Assembly (NCBI GenBank): GCA_950097015.1
Contig: CATNEN010000029.1
Location: 5,661,501 to 5,725,500, forward strand
Direction of reading: 5' to 3'
Length of the DNA: 64,000 nucleotides
Source of the DNA: Macrostomum hystrix
Lineage: Eukaryota > Platyhelminthes > Macrostomidae
The notes below the pieces were generated by a model. It was not told where the DNA came from. It worked only from the letters and a program-made list of their open reading frames with translations, and did no database searches. Position numbers and translations under genes: made by a program. Positions 11,966-22,804 of the stretch are shown here, in pieces (position 1 is the stretch's first letter; each line of letters opens with the position of its first letter).

Positions 11966-13204
11966 ATGATTCGACCGAAACAGAGGATTCTGTTGTTGGT
12001 CTCTTGCGCTGCAGCATGCATCATCGTGTATTTTCTGAGCACCAGAACGAAGGAGCAAGCCAATCTTACGCAGAGCAGAGACCTCGCTAATGGTAGACCG
12101 GATCTACACAGGCAAGCCAACAGTGTGGACTCGCAGGCCTCTAATCTCGTTGAAATTAAGGAAAGCTCCGATAAGGGCCACGAGAAAGCTACAGAAAACG
12201 ATGCAGCACAACCCGGTCCTATAGAGAAGCAAGCCGTCACGCCGGTCGCTGAACTGCGAACAAAAGTTCTGGAGCAGATCAAGACAGGCTGCAAAATTTA
12301 CAGCGAGCTGCGCAATGTGGACTTCCAGCAACCTGCTCTCGAATACGCAATGTGCAGCAACGCCAAGGCCTACGAAAAGAAGGCCGACGGTTTCCCTATG
12401 TGCAAGCTGAAGAATCCGTTTCATGAGAGGGTCCTAAGCATTGTGCGCTCTGGAAGCGCAACCACGGACCTACTGGACATGAACAATGCTAAGATGCAAA
12501 TGTTTGTTTATCCTGAAAAGGACTACATTTCTGAACGCATAAAAGCGCAGCATCAGTGGGAGCCTGAGTTAGTCCATACCACACTCAAGCTTGCACTCAA
12601 AGTGCCGAACGCGACCTTCCTGGACGCGGGCTGCAACATCGGCGTCTACAGCCTGTTGGCCGCTAGACTCGGATTTCCCGTCGTGTCGCTTGACGCCAAC
12701 ATTCGCAACCTGCTGCGACTGCGGCTCAGTCTGGACGCGGCGGCGCTCGACGCGTCACTCGTGTGGAACTTCATCGGATCTGGAGACCAGCTGAGCTACC
12801 TGAACTTCCCTGCCGACTGCAACGTCGGAGGAGCGACCAAGTTCGGTAGAGCCGTGACGGACACGATCCCCGTGATGCCCGTGCGCAGCGAGCGGCTGTG
12901 CGGACTCATCGGCACCAAGAATGTGGTCATCAAGCTGGACATCGAGGGCGGAGAGGCCGACTTCCTGAGGACATCGGGGCGCTTGTTCAGCGATTTCAAG
13001 GTGGCCTTTGTGCAGATGGAGTTTCTGGGACGGCACATGGTAGGGAGTGATCGTACGACTATCATCGAGTTTTTCTCCAGCAGAAAGTACACCGCATCGA
13101 GGACACCGACACTGACTGCGTTGGATGCGAAAACTGCTGCAACCTGGCCTGACGGTGATATCTTGTGGATTCACGAGGACTTTCAGCAGCTTGTCCGACG
13201 CTGA
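11966..13204 (+). CDS. FkbM-type methyltransferase, type II membrane protein, intact
   Basis: A single exon of 412 aa. The first in-frame ATG is at 11966; the open frame reaches back to a TTG, but the ATG directly precedes the hydrophobic signal-anchor (LLLVSCAAACIIVYFL, about residues 9-25). A Lys/Glu-rich stem follows, then a Cys-containing region and a class I methyltransferase domain of FkbM type. SAM motif I, DAGCNIGVYSLLAARLG, is at about 218-234 and KLDIEGGEADFL at about 322-333. The topology suggests a lumenal (Golgi/ER) enzyme methylating a glycan or other small acceptor; the substrate is unknown. It forms a divergent pair with the broken copy at 6420-7531, and the C-terminal half of the two is almost identical. 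AATAAA follows 6 nt after the stop. Confidence 0.85.
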   Translation: MIRPKQRILLLVSCAAACIIVYFLSTRTKEQANLTQSRDLANGRPDLHRQANSVDSQASNLVEIKESSDKGHEKATENDAAQPGPIEKQAVTPVAELRTKVLEQIKTGCKIYSELRNVDFQQPALEYAMCSNAKAYEKKADGFPMCKLKNPFHERVLSIVRSGSATTDLLDMNNAKMQMFVYPEKDYISERIKAQHQWEPELVHTTLKLALKVPNATFLDAGCNIGVYSLLAARLGFPVVSLDANIRNLLRLRLSLDAAALDASLVWNFIGSGDQLSYLNFPADCNVGGATKFGRAVTDTIPVMPVRSERLCGLIGTKNVVIKLDIEGGEADFLRTSGRLFSDFKVAFVQMEFLGRHMVGSDRTTIIEFFSSRKYTASRTPTLTALDAKTAATWPDGDILWIHEDFQQLVRR

Positions 13205-13210
13205 AAAACT

Positions 13211-13216
13211 AATAAA
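13211..13216 (+). terminator. Possible polyadenylation signal of the FkbM gene
   Basis: AATAAA begins 6 nt after the stop codon, implying a very short 3'UTR if used. Supported by the motif alone. Confidence 0.4.
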
Positions 13217-14520
13217 CGACTTGCAGCTGGTCTTATAGAACAATTTTACTGATTTTAGTAAGTTTAGGTACGAGCTATACAACGCTGATTGCTGGCACTA
13301 AAGGGTCTTTGGTTTTTGGTCCAAATAACGAAATATGGGCCTAAATTGTGTATCTTGTATGCAAAACAATTCAGTCGTGATTTACTTTATGTGGCACTTG
13401 TCAAGTATAACAAAGCAAGTCGTTGTCACTCTTTTAAAACCACTTTCTTAAGTATTTTTACATTCCTGTGTGTCATAATGTTTTTTTGACTACTTACTCA
13501 TTCTGGTGACGCAATCACAGCGAATAGTCGATTGAGTATGTTAATAAATCGCTTCTGAATATATTATAGCCAAAGTTTGTTTGTTTTAACCTTTTCTTTA
13601 TTTAAAGCGAATATTTAAATTCTGAAATGCAATTGTCTCCCCACATGCCAATTTGCTAAGTCTGTCATTTATTCTCTCTACGACTACACAGTTCCTAATT
13701 TTGCCCTAATAGAATCTATAGTTAAGAAATTTATTGATTTATTGATGAATCCCAACCTCCATGCAAGTTCTCTCAGTAGTCTTCTTAGTTTAAAACGATT
13801 TCTTTGAGATCTCTTGTTTTTTCAAGTGCACTTAAATGTATTTTTCGATGCATTGTCGTTTGAATTCCATATAATATACTAACCTGACATAATTGCGTTA
13901 CAAAGAAACAAAAATAGTGACTTTAAGTGCCAAAAAAATTATGCCTACATTATTTCGTTTCAATATGCTCCATTATCTAATATTTTTTCTCATGAAGTCT
14001 TGCTGAGGTAAACTTACCATGTGCGATCTCTGCTCACAGCTAGGCTAGCCAAGGTCACAGATAAAGTTGAGGGCCCTATTTCAATAAGGCCTTATAGTTG
14101 TACGAGCCTTAATGACGTCATTCAACTGTTGGGGCGCACAGCGCAGGTGCCGCAGCTAGATTTTGGAGGGGTGTGGCGCTGTGTTTTTGGATTCAATTTG
14201 AGCCGTAATAAGATCGTCATGAAGGCCAGGTGCATGCATTCCGTAATCAGTGAAAGACGAGAATGAGCGGGGGGCGGTGGAGAGAGCGCTGAGATTGTGA
14301 AGCAGTCGTTTTCCTTATCAGCGGCTCGATTGCTTCAAAACATGACACCCAACGACTGCGCAAGAGATTGCTGAAAAATTTGAGAAATTCCCTTGACGAG
14401 AAAGCGCCAGATGAGATTGACGTCGCTCTCATTCATCTGAGAGCTTCTTAGAGCTAGTTTTGAAACACGCATGTAGAGAAGCTTTGCAACCTGCCAGTTG
14501 TAGAATTGCCATCTGCTTTG
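13217..14520. other. Intergenic DNA, no gene seen
   Basis: AT-rich to about 13990, then mixed composition. No homology, repeat array or RNA gene was recognised on either strand. Confidence 0.4.
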
Positions 14521-14525
14521 ATGGT

Positions 14526-14532
14526 TATAAAA
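14526..14532 (+). promoter_or_regulatory. Possible TATA box of the RGS gene
   Basis: TATAAAA lies 47 nt upstream of the ATG at 14573. If used, the 5'UTR would be about 15-20 nt. Confidence 0.4.
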
Positions 14533-14572
14533 GTGCTTGTACCACACCAAGTCCCAACAGAGCAACCAGACC

Positions 14573-16139
14573 ATGCTGTACAAACCCGCGAAGACGTCAG
14601 CGTCCAAGGTCTCAAAGTCACGTTATCATAAGAGCCCGCATCAGCAGAAGCAACAGGAGCTGCCACCGCAGCAGCAGCAGCAGCAGCAGCAACAGACTGA
14701 GCATTATCATCACCACCGATGGCTCAGGCTCGGCCAACTGTTGAGCAGTATCGGACACCTGAGAATGTTCGGCTCGCAGCATAGCTTGGCTAGCAACGGA
14801 TCGACAAGCGGCGAGTCAAAGGCAACTGACAGTGAGGATCAGTCAAGGGGCTACGGAGACCACAGCCACAGTCGCCGCAATCATCGCGGGAAGCATCGAT
14901 CAAAAGCGACAGTCAGCTGCCAGAATCTGGCCGGGCTGAAGGGGACACCAATTGATCACGATGACTGGTCTATCAGTCCAAAGCTGGGACGCAACGCTGC
15001 AGTTTCAGGTATGCACAAAGAACATGATCTCCATTGTGAACTTCTTGAAGCTCTAGCATTATAGTTCTACATAGATCTAGCAGCCTTATTATTCTTATCT
15101 CCCAGGCTCAACGGAGCTCCGTCGCGGAGCGAACCGGGTAGCAAAATGGGCCACCGGCTTGGCCCACCTGCTGGCCGACGACGATGGCGTCTGGGTTTTC
15201 GCCAAGTTCCTGCGTAGCGAGTTCAGCGAGGAGAATGTCGCCTTCTGGCTGGCAGTTGAAGAGTTCAAGCGGCTGCAGGCGGAGACGCCAGGAGAGGTAA
15301 TAAGAACGATGCATTGTGAAACCTGTCTGACAGAGTTTAGTTTCATGTGCGTCTGTGTGCGCGTGTGCTCGTGATAATCAGCCTAAAAATACTAAGCCAG
15401 TGTGCTGAGGCCAATCCGTGATTTAATCCGAATCAGCTTAGAACTGAGCAGCGAAGCAGAATTTTTTTACTTTCTATGTCAGTGCGGAGTTCAATGCTGA
15501 AGGGATACAGCGTATAAACAGATTAGACAAATTTAATTATGATTCGCGTCAAAAGGATTTCCATCTTGCCGTTGCTCCATCACGCAGCTACTCGCAGCCG
15601 CCCGACGCATCGAGCGGGCCTACATTGGTTGCGACGCGCCAGCTAGCGTCAACTTAGACGGCGTCACCGAACGAGAGCTGCGGCTTCGGCTAAGCCACAG
15701 CCAGCCCGACGTCGGGATGTTCAATGCTGCGCAGAGCCAGATCTTTAACCTGATGCGAATGGATAGCTACGCGCGCTTTCTCAAGTCGGCATTCTACAAG
15801 GACTGCCTTCTTTGCGAGCTGGAGTCCCGACCTCTGCCAACGCCTTCAGCTGGTGGAGCGATGAAGTTTCGCAGCAACGACTCGCTGATCACTCCGCTGC
15901 CTGCCGCATCGCAGCCAATGCAGCTTCGTCAGCAGTATGCCAGCAGAAGTCAAGCGCAACAGCTCGACCTTGCAGCATCAGAAGCGAGCTCATTCATTAG
16001 TCCAAAAAGATCCAAGAAGGAGGCTCAGGCCTGGCAACTGTCAGCAGTCGACCGCAGAGACAATGGGACCTACCGGAGCCGGCAACCCAGTTTGGTTGTT
16101 GCAGCGCTGGACCTAGACTGTGGATTCAGCGTGTGCTGA
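14573..16139 (+). CDS. Regulator of G-protein signalling, three exons
   Basis: Exons 14573-15008, 15106-15296 and 15588-16139 (392 aa). Phases agree at both junctions (TTTCAG|gtatgc, tcccag|GC, GAGAG|gtaata, cacgcag|CTA). RGS proteins speed GTP hydrolysis by G-alpha subunits. The N-terminus is basic with a polyglutamine run and a Ser/His-rich stretch. The RGS domain is split across exons 2 and 3: '[20 protein letters not shown]' is the conserved alpha4-alpha5 region, and '[20 protein letters not shown]' plus '[12 protein letters not shown]' the C-terminal part. The latter resembles the R12 group (RGS10/12/14), but the subfamily is a guess. The start is the first ATG; an upstream in-frame TTG was not used. 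The C-terminal 100 residues are low-complexity without a known domain. Confidence 0.85.
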
Positions 16140-16272
16140 CTACAGAAGGCAATGCAGCGCGCATATCATCAATTAAACTATAATTAAGAACATAACTATT
16201 TTCGGATAAGGAAATACCATCGCAATAATTAATTTTAGTGAACATTTTGACTAAGATCAGGTGCTGTTTGTA

Positions 16273-16278
16273 AATAAA
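16273..16278 (+). terminator. Possible polyadenylation signal of the RGS gene
   Basis: AATAAA about 134 nt after the RGS stop codon, in AT-rich DNA. Supported by the motif alone. Confidence 0.4.
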
Positions 16279-16379
16279 TAGAGCTCGTACATTCGCCAAT
16301 AATATTTACAATAATCAAAAACGTTGAACTTTTAAAAGTCTCATTATTTCAGTTTGACAACAATGCGATTGCGAAAATT

Positions 16380-17480
16380 TAGAGGTATGAGCGCGACCAG
16401 CCCCACGAGTTAAACGAGTTGGTACAGGAATCCCTTCACGCTGTCCGGTCAGCTGACCCATAGGTACACGTCCCGCGAGTGTTCATGCAAGGCTGACCCT
16501 AGGGCAGACGAATCACCCTGGTCATGATCACTAATGCTCCCCTGATTCTTTAAAGTCGGGGTATGGGAAGATGTCACATAAAAAGTCATGGACCTTATGC
16601 TAAGTTTTCTTCGCAAAGCTATAAAAGTCTGGGCCGAAAGCAATGGTCTGAGAGTCTCTGAGGAAAATCCGCCTGAGCATAAAACATCGGTCTGCAGCTC
16701 GATGGTACGGACATCGCTCTAGCGACCCGGAGCCTTGGCGTCGTGACTATTGGTTCAACTGGTCTTTTCACAAAAGCCTAAAAAGAAACGTGTCACGATC
16801 CTATAGCGCAGCTCCGGCATGCTCTAGGCACCTCCTGGGGCCTCGTCAAAGCGTCTATATTGTGGATCTATACCTTACGTGGTTAGACCCGCCATATAAG
16901 CTTAATCTGGCTCAGCGCTACCCTGGAATGACACGAGGACTTGCTCAACACGATCCAAGGCAGAGCGTGTGGACTCGCTCTACATTTAATATTGATTCAG
17001 ACTCATCTGTGGCTCTTATGCTCGAATAATTACTCACAGTGACAAATGTGCTTCAACTTTCCCCATGATGCGATGCAAATACCGCATGCACATTCTCGCG
17101 GATAACAACCTTCAAAGCCTAAAGTACGTGAGACAATGCTATTGTGTCAACGCTGTTAACTATTGACATGCGTAAAGTCATAAAGGAAGCCTGGAACCTC
17201 GATGAGCTTCTGCACTGAAACACTGATGGCTCGTAGCAGTCAAACCGGCTTCGGCGTCTGTAATCTTGATCAATAAGGGCTTCCGATCGCCTGCCGTCCT
17301 ATCATGCCCAGTACACTGAATAGAACACTATAGTGTTTATAAAAACGAGGTCCTTGCCATCAGTTCCAGATGAGCTTGCGAATGAATGGATAAAGCGTAT
17401 CACGAACATCTTTGCCAACATGTTCACACTAATTTATTGACAAAAACGACCTTTCTGATAACTCCGGCGAGAAATACTTG
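16380..17480 (+). mobile_element. Decayed non-LTR retrotransposon (post-RT and RNase H remnant)
   Basis: Frame-shifting translation resembles the region after a LINE reverse transcriptase: 'TSWGLVKASILWIYTLRG', then 'LLNTIQGRACGLAL', which match the conserved 'SWG..p..LL.lY' and 'L..iQ..alRlal' segments. Near 17223, 'TDGS' followed in another frame by 'QTGFGVCNL' fits the first RNase H motif. Many stops show it is dead. RNase H suggests a Jockey/I-type element. Confidence 0.55.
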
Positions 17481-17830
17481 GAAGAATAAAACAATATGAA
17501 ATGAAGGTACAGACACACGCAAACTAATAAACTAAATTTTCAATCCATGTAAAAATAAACAAGAAGTACTACAAAGAAGCATGTTTTAGGCGTCTTCAAC
17601 GGCATGTGACTATACGTGTTACAATTTTTACAAAAGCGACTTTTCTTTGAAAGAAAATTGCAATTTAAGAAGCCGTTTGTTCAAGCTAACTTTAATTATT
17701 TACTTACATCTCAATAATAGTTGATTTCACTGTTTGCATAACTTTTAAGCCTAAACTTGCCTGAAACAGTAAAAAAGTATAGTACGGTTAAGAAAAAGGC
17801 ACAAACCTACTCTATTTTAACAGATAGCAA

Positions 17831-20800
17831 ATGGGTGCTGGAGGTAGCACACCTGTGCCAGGAGGCGGGACTGAAGGCTATCATGTTTTACGGGTACGAA
17901 GCCAAACTTTTGAATTACTATCATGATTAATATCTAATAAGCACTGAAGCAACAAGTTATAAGCGCTTTTTGTGTCCTATTGTGATGTGGTTATTAAATT
18001 ACTACAGCAGTGATTTACATTCTCTGACCTGTGATATTTAATACTTCCCTGACTTAATTGGAAAAGTAATAAAATTTGGGATTCGATTATGTAGAGTGCA
18101 AAATGCTTAATAGGCCTACAATTAAAGTATCTGCAAAGAAGGGATTCTAGGCAATGATTTTTTTATTAAATTGGTAACTAGTTTCATTATTTTGCCTAAC
18201 TAAGCTAAATAGCTTTGTTTTGAGTTTTGCTAGAAAGTTTAGTGTATAAATATTGATCAACAGTAAAATCAATTTTAGTACAAAAAATCATAGCTTGATA
18301 TCAAACTGCAAAGAAAATTGCCTCTAAGTTGCAATTTCAGACAAGCTAAGCCTAGCTAAACCTATGTAGCTAGCCAATCCTTTATGCTATTTCAGTATAT
18401 GCTGATATACTGATTGTCATATAGGATTAGTCAGTGAAACCTGTAATTAACTAGTTGATGGAATGCCACCTTTAGTTCTCTATTTATCATTTGTAGGCAT
18501 AATAAATAGCTTATAAAAAGCTATATGTCAAAGAAAAAGATAACTAACTAACTAAACGTAGTCCTACCAGCCACAAGTGGCTTAGATAAAGATTTATACT
18601 ATAACAATATATGTTTATTTACTTTGACTGTTGTTGTTGTTGTTTATTTCATAGAAATAAAAGCATTACAAAATAGCTAATTTAGAATGGAAATTATAGC
18701 AAAATCAAAAATATGTTTAACATTTTCTGTATTAAACATAGTACCCTATATGTGATTAAACTAAAATGTTCCATATTATTAAAAACTCATCTAATTCATA
18801 AAAAATCTTCTTTTGTACTTCCATTAGCAAATGCAACAATTAGTTTGAAATAATTGTTTGTTCTAAAAAGTAAAATTATATATAAACAGAATGTTTTTTA
18901 CCTATATAAAACAACAAAGCAATATCATTTGTTAGAAAAACCTGTGTCAATCAGTTAGTGTAAATGTTTTGGAAAATATAGATTGTGTAATTGAAACTTC
19001 ACAAAGTATTAAATCCTTTCACACAATTTACATATATGCTTAACTTTTGCAACAACACAAGGTGCAAGAAAATTCACCTGGGCACAAAGCTGGACTTGAA
19101 GCATTCTTTGACTTTATTGTCGCCATTGGTAACACAAGACTAGTAAGTTTTCAATTTTCATTAAATGAGTTACTGAATGCAACAAGCTGTTTAATTCGTG
19201 CAGCTTGTAACAAAACTATAAAAAATGGGTCAATTCTACCAAATCAGAATGAAGACAATGAGAACCTGCGTGAGCTGCTGGTTCAGCACAAGGACAAGCC
19301 AGTGCGCACTCTGGTCTATAGCAGCAAGACCCAGACGTGCCGCGAAGTGACTCTGCAGCCCTGCGAAGGTTGGGGCGGTCAGGGCCTCCTGGGGGTCAGC
19401 ATTCGCTTCTGCTCGTTCGAAGGGGCTAATGAAAATGTCTGGCACATCACGGATGTCCAGCCCAATAGTCCAGCCAGCCTTGCTGGACTACAGTCTGACA
19501 CTGATTACATCATCGGAGCAGACACACTGCTGCAGGTGAGGCGCCGACAGTCAGATCCTTCTGACATTCAGATCCTTCTGACATTCAGATCCTTCTGACA
19601 TTCAGATCCTTCTGACATTCAGATCCTTCTGACATTCAGATCCTTCTGACATTCAGATCCTTCTGACATTCAGATCCTTCTGACATTCAGATCCTTCTGA
19701 CATTCAGATCCTTCTGACATCCAGATCCTTCTGACATTCAGATCCTTCTGACATTCAGATCCTTCTGACATTCAGATCCTTCTGACATTCAGATCCTTCT
19801 GACATTCAGATCCTTCTGACATTCAGATCCTTCTGACATTCAGATCCTTCTGACATTCAGATCCTTCTGATTGTTTGCTCTAAACGAAATTCACTCGCTT
19901 CGCAGGATTCGGAGGACCTGTTCACTCTGATCGAAGCCCACGACGGCAAGCCACTGAAGCTGTACGTGTACAGCACGGTGTCAGACTCGTGCCGCGAGGT
20001 GACGATCACGCCAAACTCGATCTGGGGCGGTGAAGGCCTACTCGGCTGCGGCATTGGCTACGGCTATCTTCACCGTATCCCCACAAGGGATCCCGACTAT
20101 CAGCCGCAGTTGCCTAGCGACATAATGCGCGCTCCGGCCAGCGTGGGCGACGGCTTCACCGACGTAAGAACCACAGCTAGCCCTGATCCCCTGACAGCTA
20201 GCCCTGATCCCTGACAGCTAGCCCTGATCCCCTGACAGCTAGCCCTGATCCCTGACAGCTAGCCCTGATCCCCTGACAGCTAGCCCTGATCCCCTGACAG
20301 CTAGCCCTGATCCCTGACAGCTAGCCCTGATCCCTGACAGCTAGCCCTGATCCCCTGACAGCTAGCCCTGATCCCTGACAGCTAGCCCTGATCCCCTGAC
20401 AGCTAGCCCTGATCCTTGACAGCTAGCCCTGATTCCCTGACAGCTAGTCCAGATCCCTGAGAACCAACCCTGATCCCCTTTCAGCTAGGCCTGTTCCCAG
20501 GGGGTGAGTGGCAGAGCGCATCTCGCACCAAGGTCCCTTAGCTCGATTCCGCGGCGAGGCCACATTAATTTGGGGCGCAGCCGCGGAGAGAAGGCTGTGG
20601 GGCTTGTCGTGCAATTTTCGCCTTTGAGGGCCAACCTCTAAGGTACAGTGAAAGTGTACACCGCCCTTTGATGAGAAAGTCAGAGCAGATGTACACACCT
20701 GTGTGAGCGTGTGCCTGCGTACAGTATCTGTGTGCGTGTTCTCAGGAGTAAATAAAATTTATGTAAAATACCCAAGGTGCCTGAGTGAATTTCAGCTCTC

Positions 20801-21453
20801 TGAATCATATCCCTTTCTATCTGTAAAATACCCAAGGTGCCTGAGTGAATTTCAGCTCTCTGAATCATATCCCTTTCTATCTGTAAAATACCCAAGGTGC
20901 CTGAGTGAATTTCAGCTCTCTTAATCATATCCTTTCTATCTGTAAAATACCCAAGGTGCCTGAGTGAATTTCAGCTCTCTGAATCATATCCCTTTCTATC
21001 TGTAAAATACCCAAGGTGGCTCTGAGCTCCGCCGCGTCAACTCCATCGGCTTCCTCTAATCCGCTTACCTCGCCGCTGCCTCCGCCGCCGCCGCCTCTGC
21101 CACCAGTATCGGCGGCTTCTTCACCTCTTCCACCGCCGCCGCCTCTGCCACCAGTATCAGCGGCTTCTTCACCTCTTCCGCCGCCGGCGCCGCTGCCAAT
21201 GCCTCCGACGTCACAGCCGCTTGCACCGCCGCCTCCGTATCAGCAACCCCAGCAGCAGCAGGAAGAGCTAGTTCACCTGCCGCCAATGAGCACTGAGGTC
21301 ACCCTGCCGGGCATGCCGCCTGTGTCAGTCAGTGTTCCGCCGTTGGATCTGCCGCCGCCTCCGCCGCCGCCTCCTTCGCAACCGGCCGCAATCGGGCCCG
21401 AGGCAGGCGAAGCCGCCGTCATGGAAACTGCCGAAACTGTGGTTGCGCCCTAA
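17831..21453 (+). CDS. GORASP: Golgi reassembly stacking protein (GRASP), five exons
   Basis: Exons 17831-17893, 19062-19142, 19248-19535, 19906-20163 and 21016-21453 (375 aa), all joined in phase 0. GRASPs tether Golgi cisternae and act in unconventional secretion. The N-terminus [20 protein letters not shown] has the Gly2 used for myristoylation. PDZ1 follows with [20 protein letters not shown], and PDZ2 with [40 protein letters not shown] and [16 protein letters not shown]. The last exon is proline-rich with a [15 protein letters not shown] motif, as in animal GRASP tails. An acceptor-like ttttaacag sits 7 nt before the ATG. Intron 2 (19143-19247, 105 nt) has no in-frame stop. Introns 3 and 4 are filled with minisatellites and a SINE. 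The acceptor of exon 5 lies inside the last unit of a 60-bp array. Whether the gene is GRASP55 or GRASP65 cannot be said. Confidence 0.93.
19549..19870 (+). repeat. 17-bp minisatellite in GRASP intron 3
   Basis: About 19 copies of 'atccttctgacattcag', nearly invariant, starting about 14 nt after the 5' splice site. Each unit contains a branch-point-like ctgac followed by attcag. Confidence 0.95.
20173..20455 (+). repeat. 20/21-bp minisatellite in GRASP intron 4
   Basis: About 13-14 copies of 'acagctagccctgatccctg' with a C4/C3 length variant, starting 9 nt after the 5' splice site. The last copies are degenerate. Confidence 0.95.
20499..20752 (+). mobile_element. SINE family A in GRASP intron 4, 3'-truncated
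   Basis: Carries the head, with a degenerate A box (gtgagtggcagagcgc) and B box (tagctcgattccg), and the central body up to 'gtgcgtgttctcaggagt'. The 3' module and tail are missing. It is followed directly by the 60-bp array. Confidence 0.8.
20760..21015 (+). repeat. 60-bp tandem array abutting GRASP exon 5
   Basis: Four and a quarter units of 60 bp (containing 'gtaaaatacccaaggtgcct' and 'gaatttcagctctctgaatc'), almost identical. The partial last unit ends in 'gtaaaatacccaag', whose AG is the likely 3' splice site for the final exon. Confidence 0.9.
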
Positions 21454-22705
21454 ATAACTTTTTGTTTAGTTTTCACTTTGTTAAATTTCTATTAGAACTG
21501 ACAGTTTCTGTTGATGTTGCTTTTCTTTGCCTTCCCCGTAATTCACTGTCCACAGGTCCAGACTGAATGAGCTCAACAGGGGCTAAACAAGAGATGACAG
21601 CCAGTGTGTCTTTTTGGTTGATGGATTCAAATTTCATTTCTATTATAGTTCGTATAAACGATTTGCTGTTCGTGTGTTCAGCATATACTTTATTTATGTG
21701 GCTATGTAAGATTATCATCGTCTGTCATGCCATGCTATGCCAATTGTTATGTGCCTGTTAGCCGCAATGTCACGCTTGCTAGCTTATTCTGTTTAAATTT
21801 AATCATATTGTTACTTTGTGTTGGAGGCTGGTGGTTAAGGCGCTCTGTGTGATCCTTCTTTAAATGACAAGTTATTTGAATCGGTTTTTTATCATCTAGT
21901 TTTTGTGTTTCTTTACAACTCTAAAATATTATTAGTAACTACGAGTAGTAATATTAGTATTTATGATGATTATTATCATGAGAACAGAGGCACACGAGCG
22001 GGTGTGTATAAATTTCACGGAAAGTGGTTGCGTTAGACGCTTTGCAACTCGCTGTTTTAAAACCACAAGGGGTAATCAATATTTTTTCAGAATTTAAAGC
22101 TTTAAAATAAACAAATATAGTATAATTTTCTGGCTATATACAGTTACATTTTCAACTACTCTCCATGCCTTTTCGATAGTCAGCAGATACCGCAGGTCAT
22201 AAAATACACAGCACCCTATAGTAACTAGTGCATGCTACTTTTTTTAAAGTCGGTTTATTAGCAACTACTACTCACTAGTAGAACAAGGCAGTTTTTTGCC
22301 GTCATTTTTTGCTCTTTTTTCCTGCTTTTGTGTTCTAATAAGAGTTTAAAAAAATGGTTCGGATGAAATTAGTACCATCGTAATTGGCTGAGTTTATTTA
22401 TTGATTTTTCGGCAACAGGTATCGTTTCTTATGAAGAAAATGTTCTTAATTTGAATGACGAAGCCTGCTGTAGTGTCAAATCTAGGTTTTGTGTTCCTAG
22501 TACCTATCTGTGCTGCAGATCCACATATATATATTCCTAAAAGTATACACAGTCTGGACTTCATTTCGTGTTTCTAGTTTGTTCACTTATCGCGCTTGAC
22601 CTTGGCAACAAGCTAATTGAGGAAATTTTGAATTTTTGCTTGACTCACAACCTGTTGTTTGTTGCTTTTTTATCAAATCTTGATTTTTGTCAATAAAAGA
22701 TCTAG
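21454..22705. other. GRASP 3' flank, no further gene seen
   Basis: AT-rich. It includes a possible polyadenylation hexamer in 'ttaaaataaac' near 22105. No other gene or repeat was recognised. Confidence 0.35.
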
Positions 22706-22798
22706 GACCGATAATAATGATAATAATTGCAGGACAGCTGCGGGCAATGGCGCATAATTTGGTGACACTGGACCCGCAGCCAGCGAGGAGACTAGTGA
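22706..22798 (-). mobile_element. SINE family A, 3'-end fragment
   Basis: Only the tail and 3' module are present ('gcaggacagctgcgggcaat' to 'cgcagccagcgaggag'), a 5'-truncated copy as expected from incomplete reverse transcription. It lies immediately upstream of the caspase pseudogene. Confidence 0.75.
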
Positions 22799-22804
22799 TT
22801 ACAG

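Noticed and set aside
12755-13282. Long minus-strand frames opposite the FkbM genes (also 6438-6872 plus)
   Set aside because: Shadow frames caused by GC-rich third positions of the real gene; both copies show the same shadow because the DNA is identical there.
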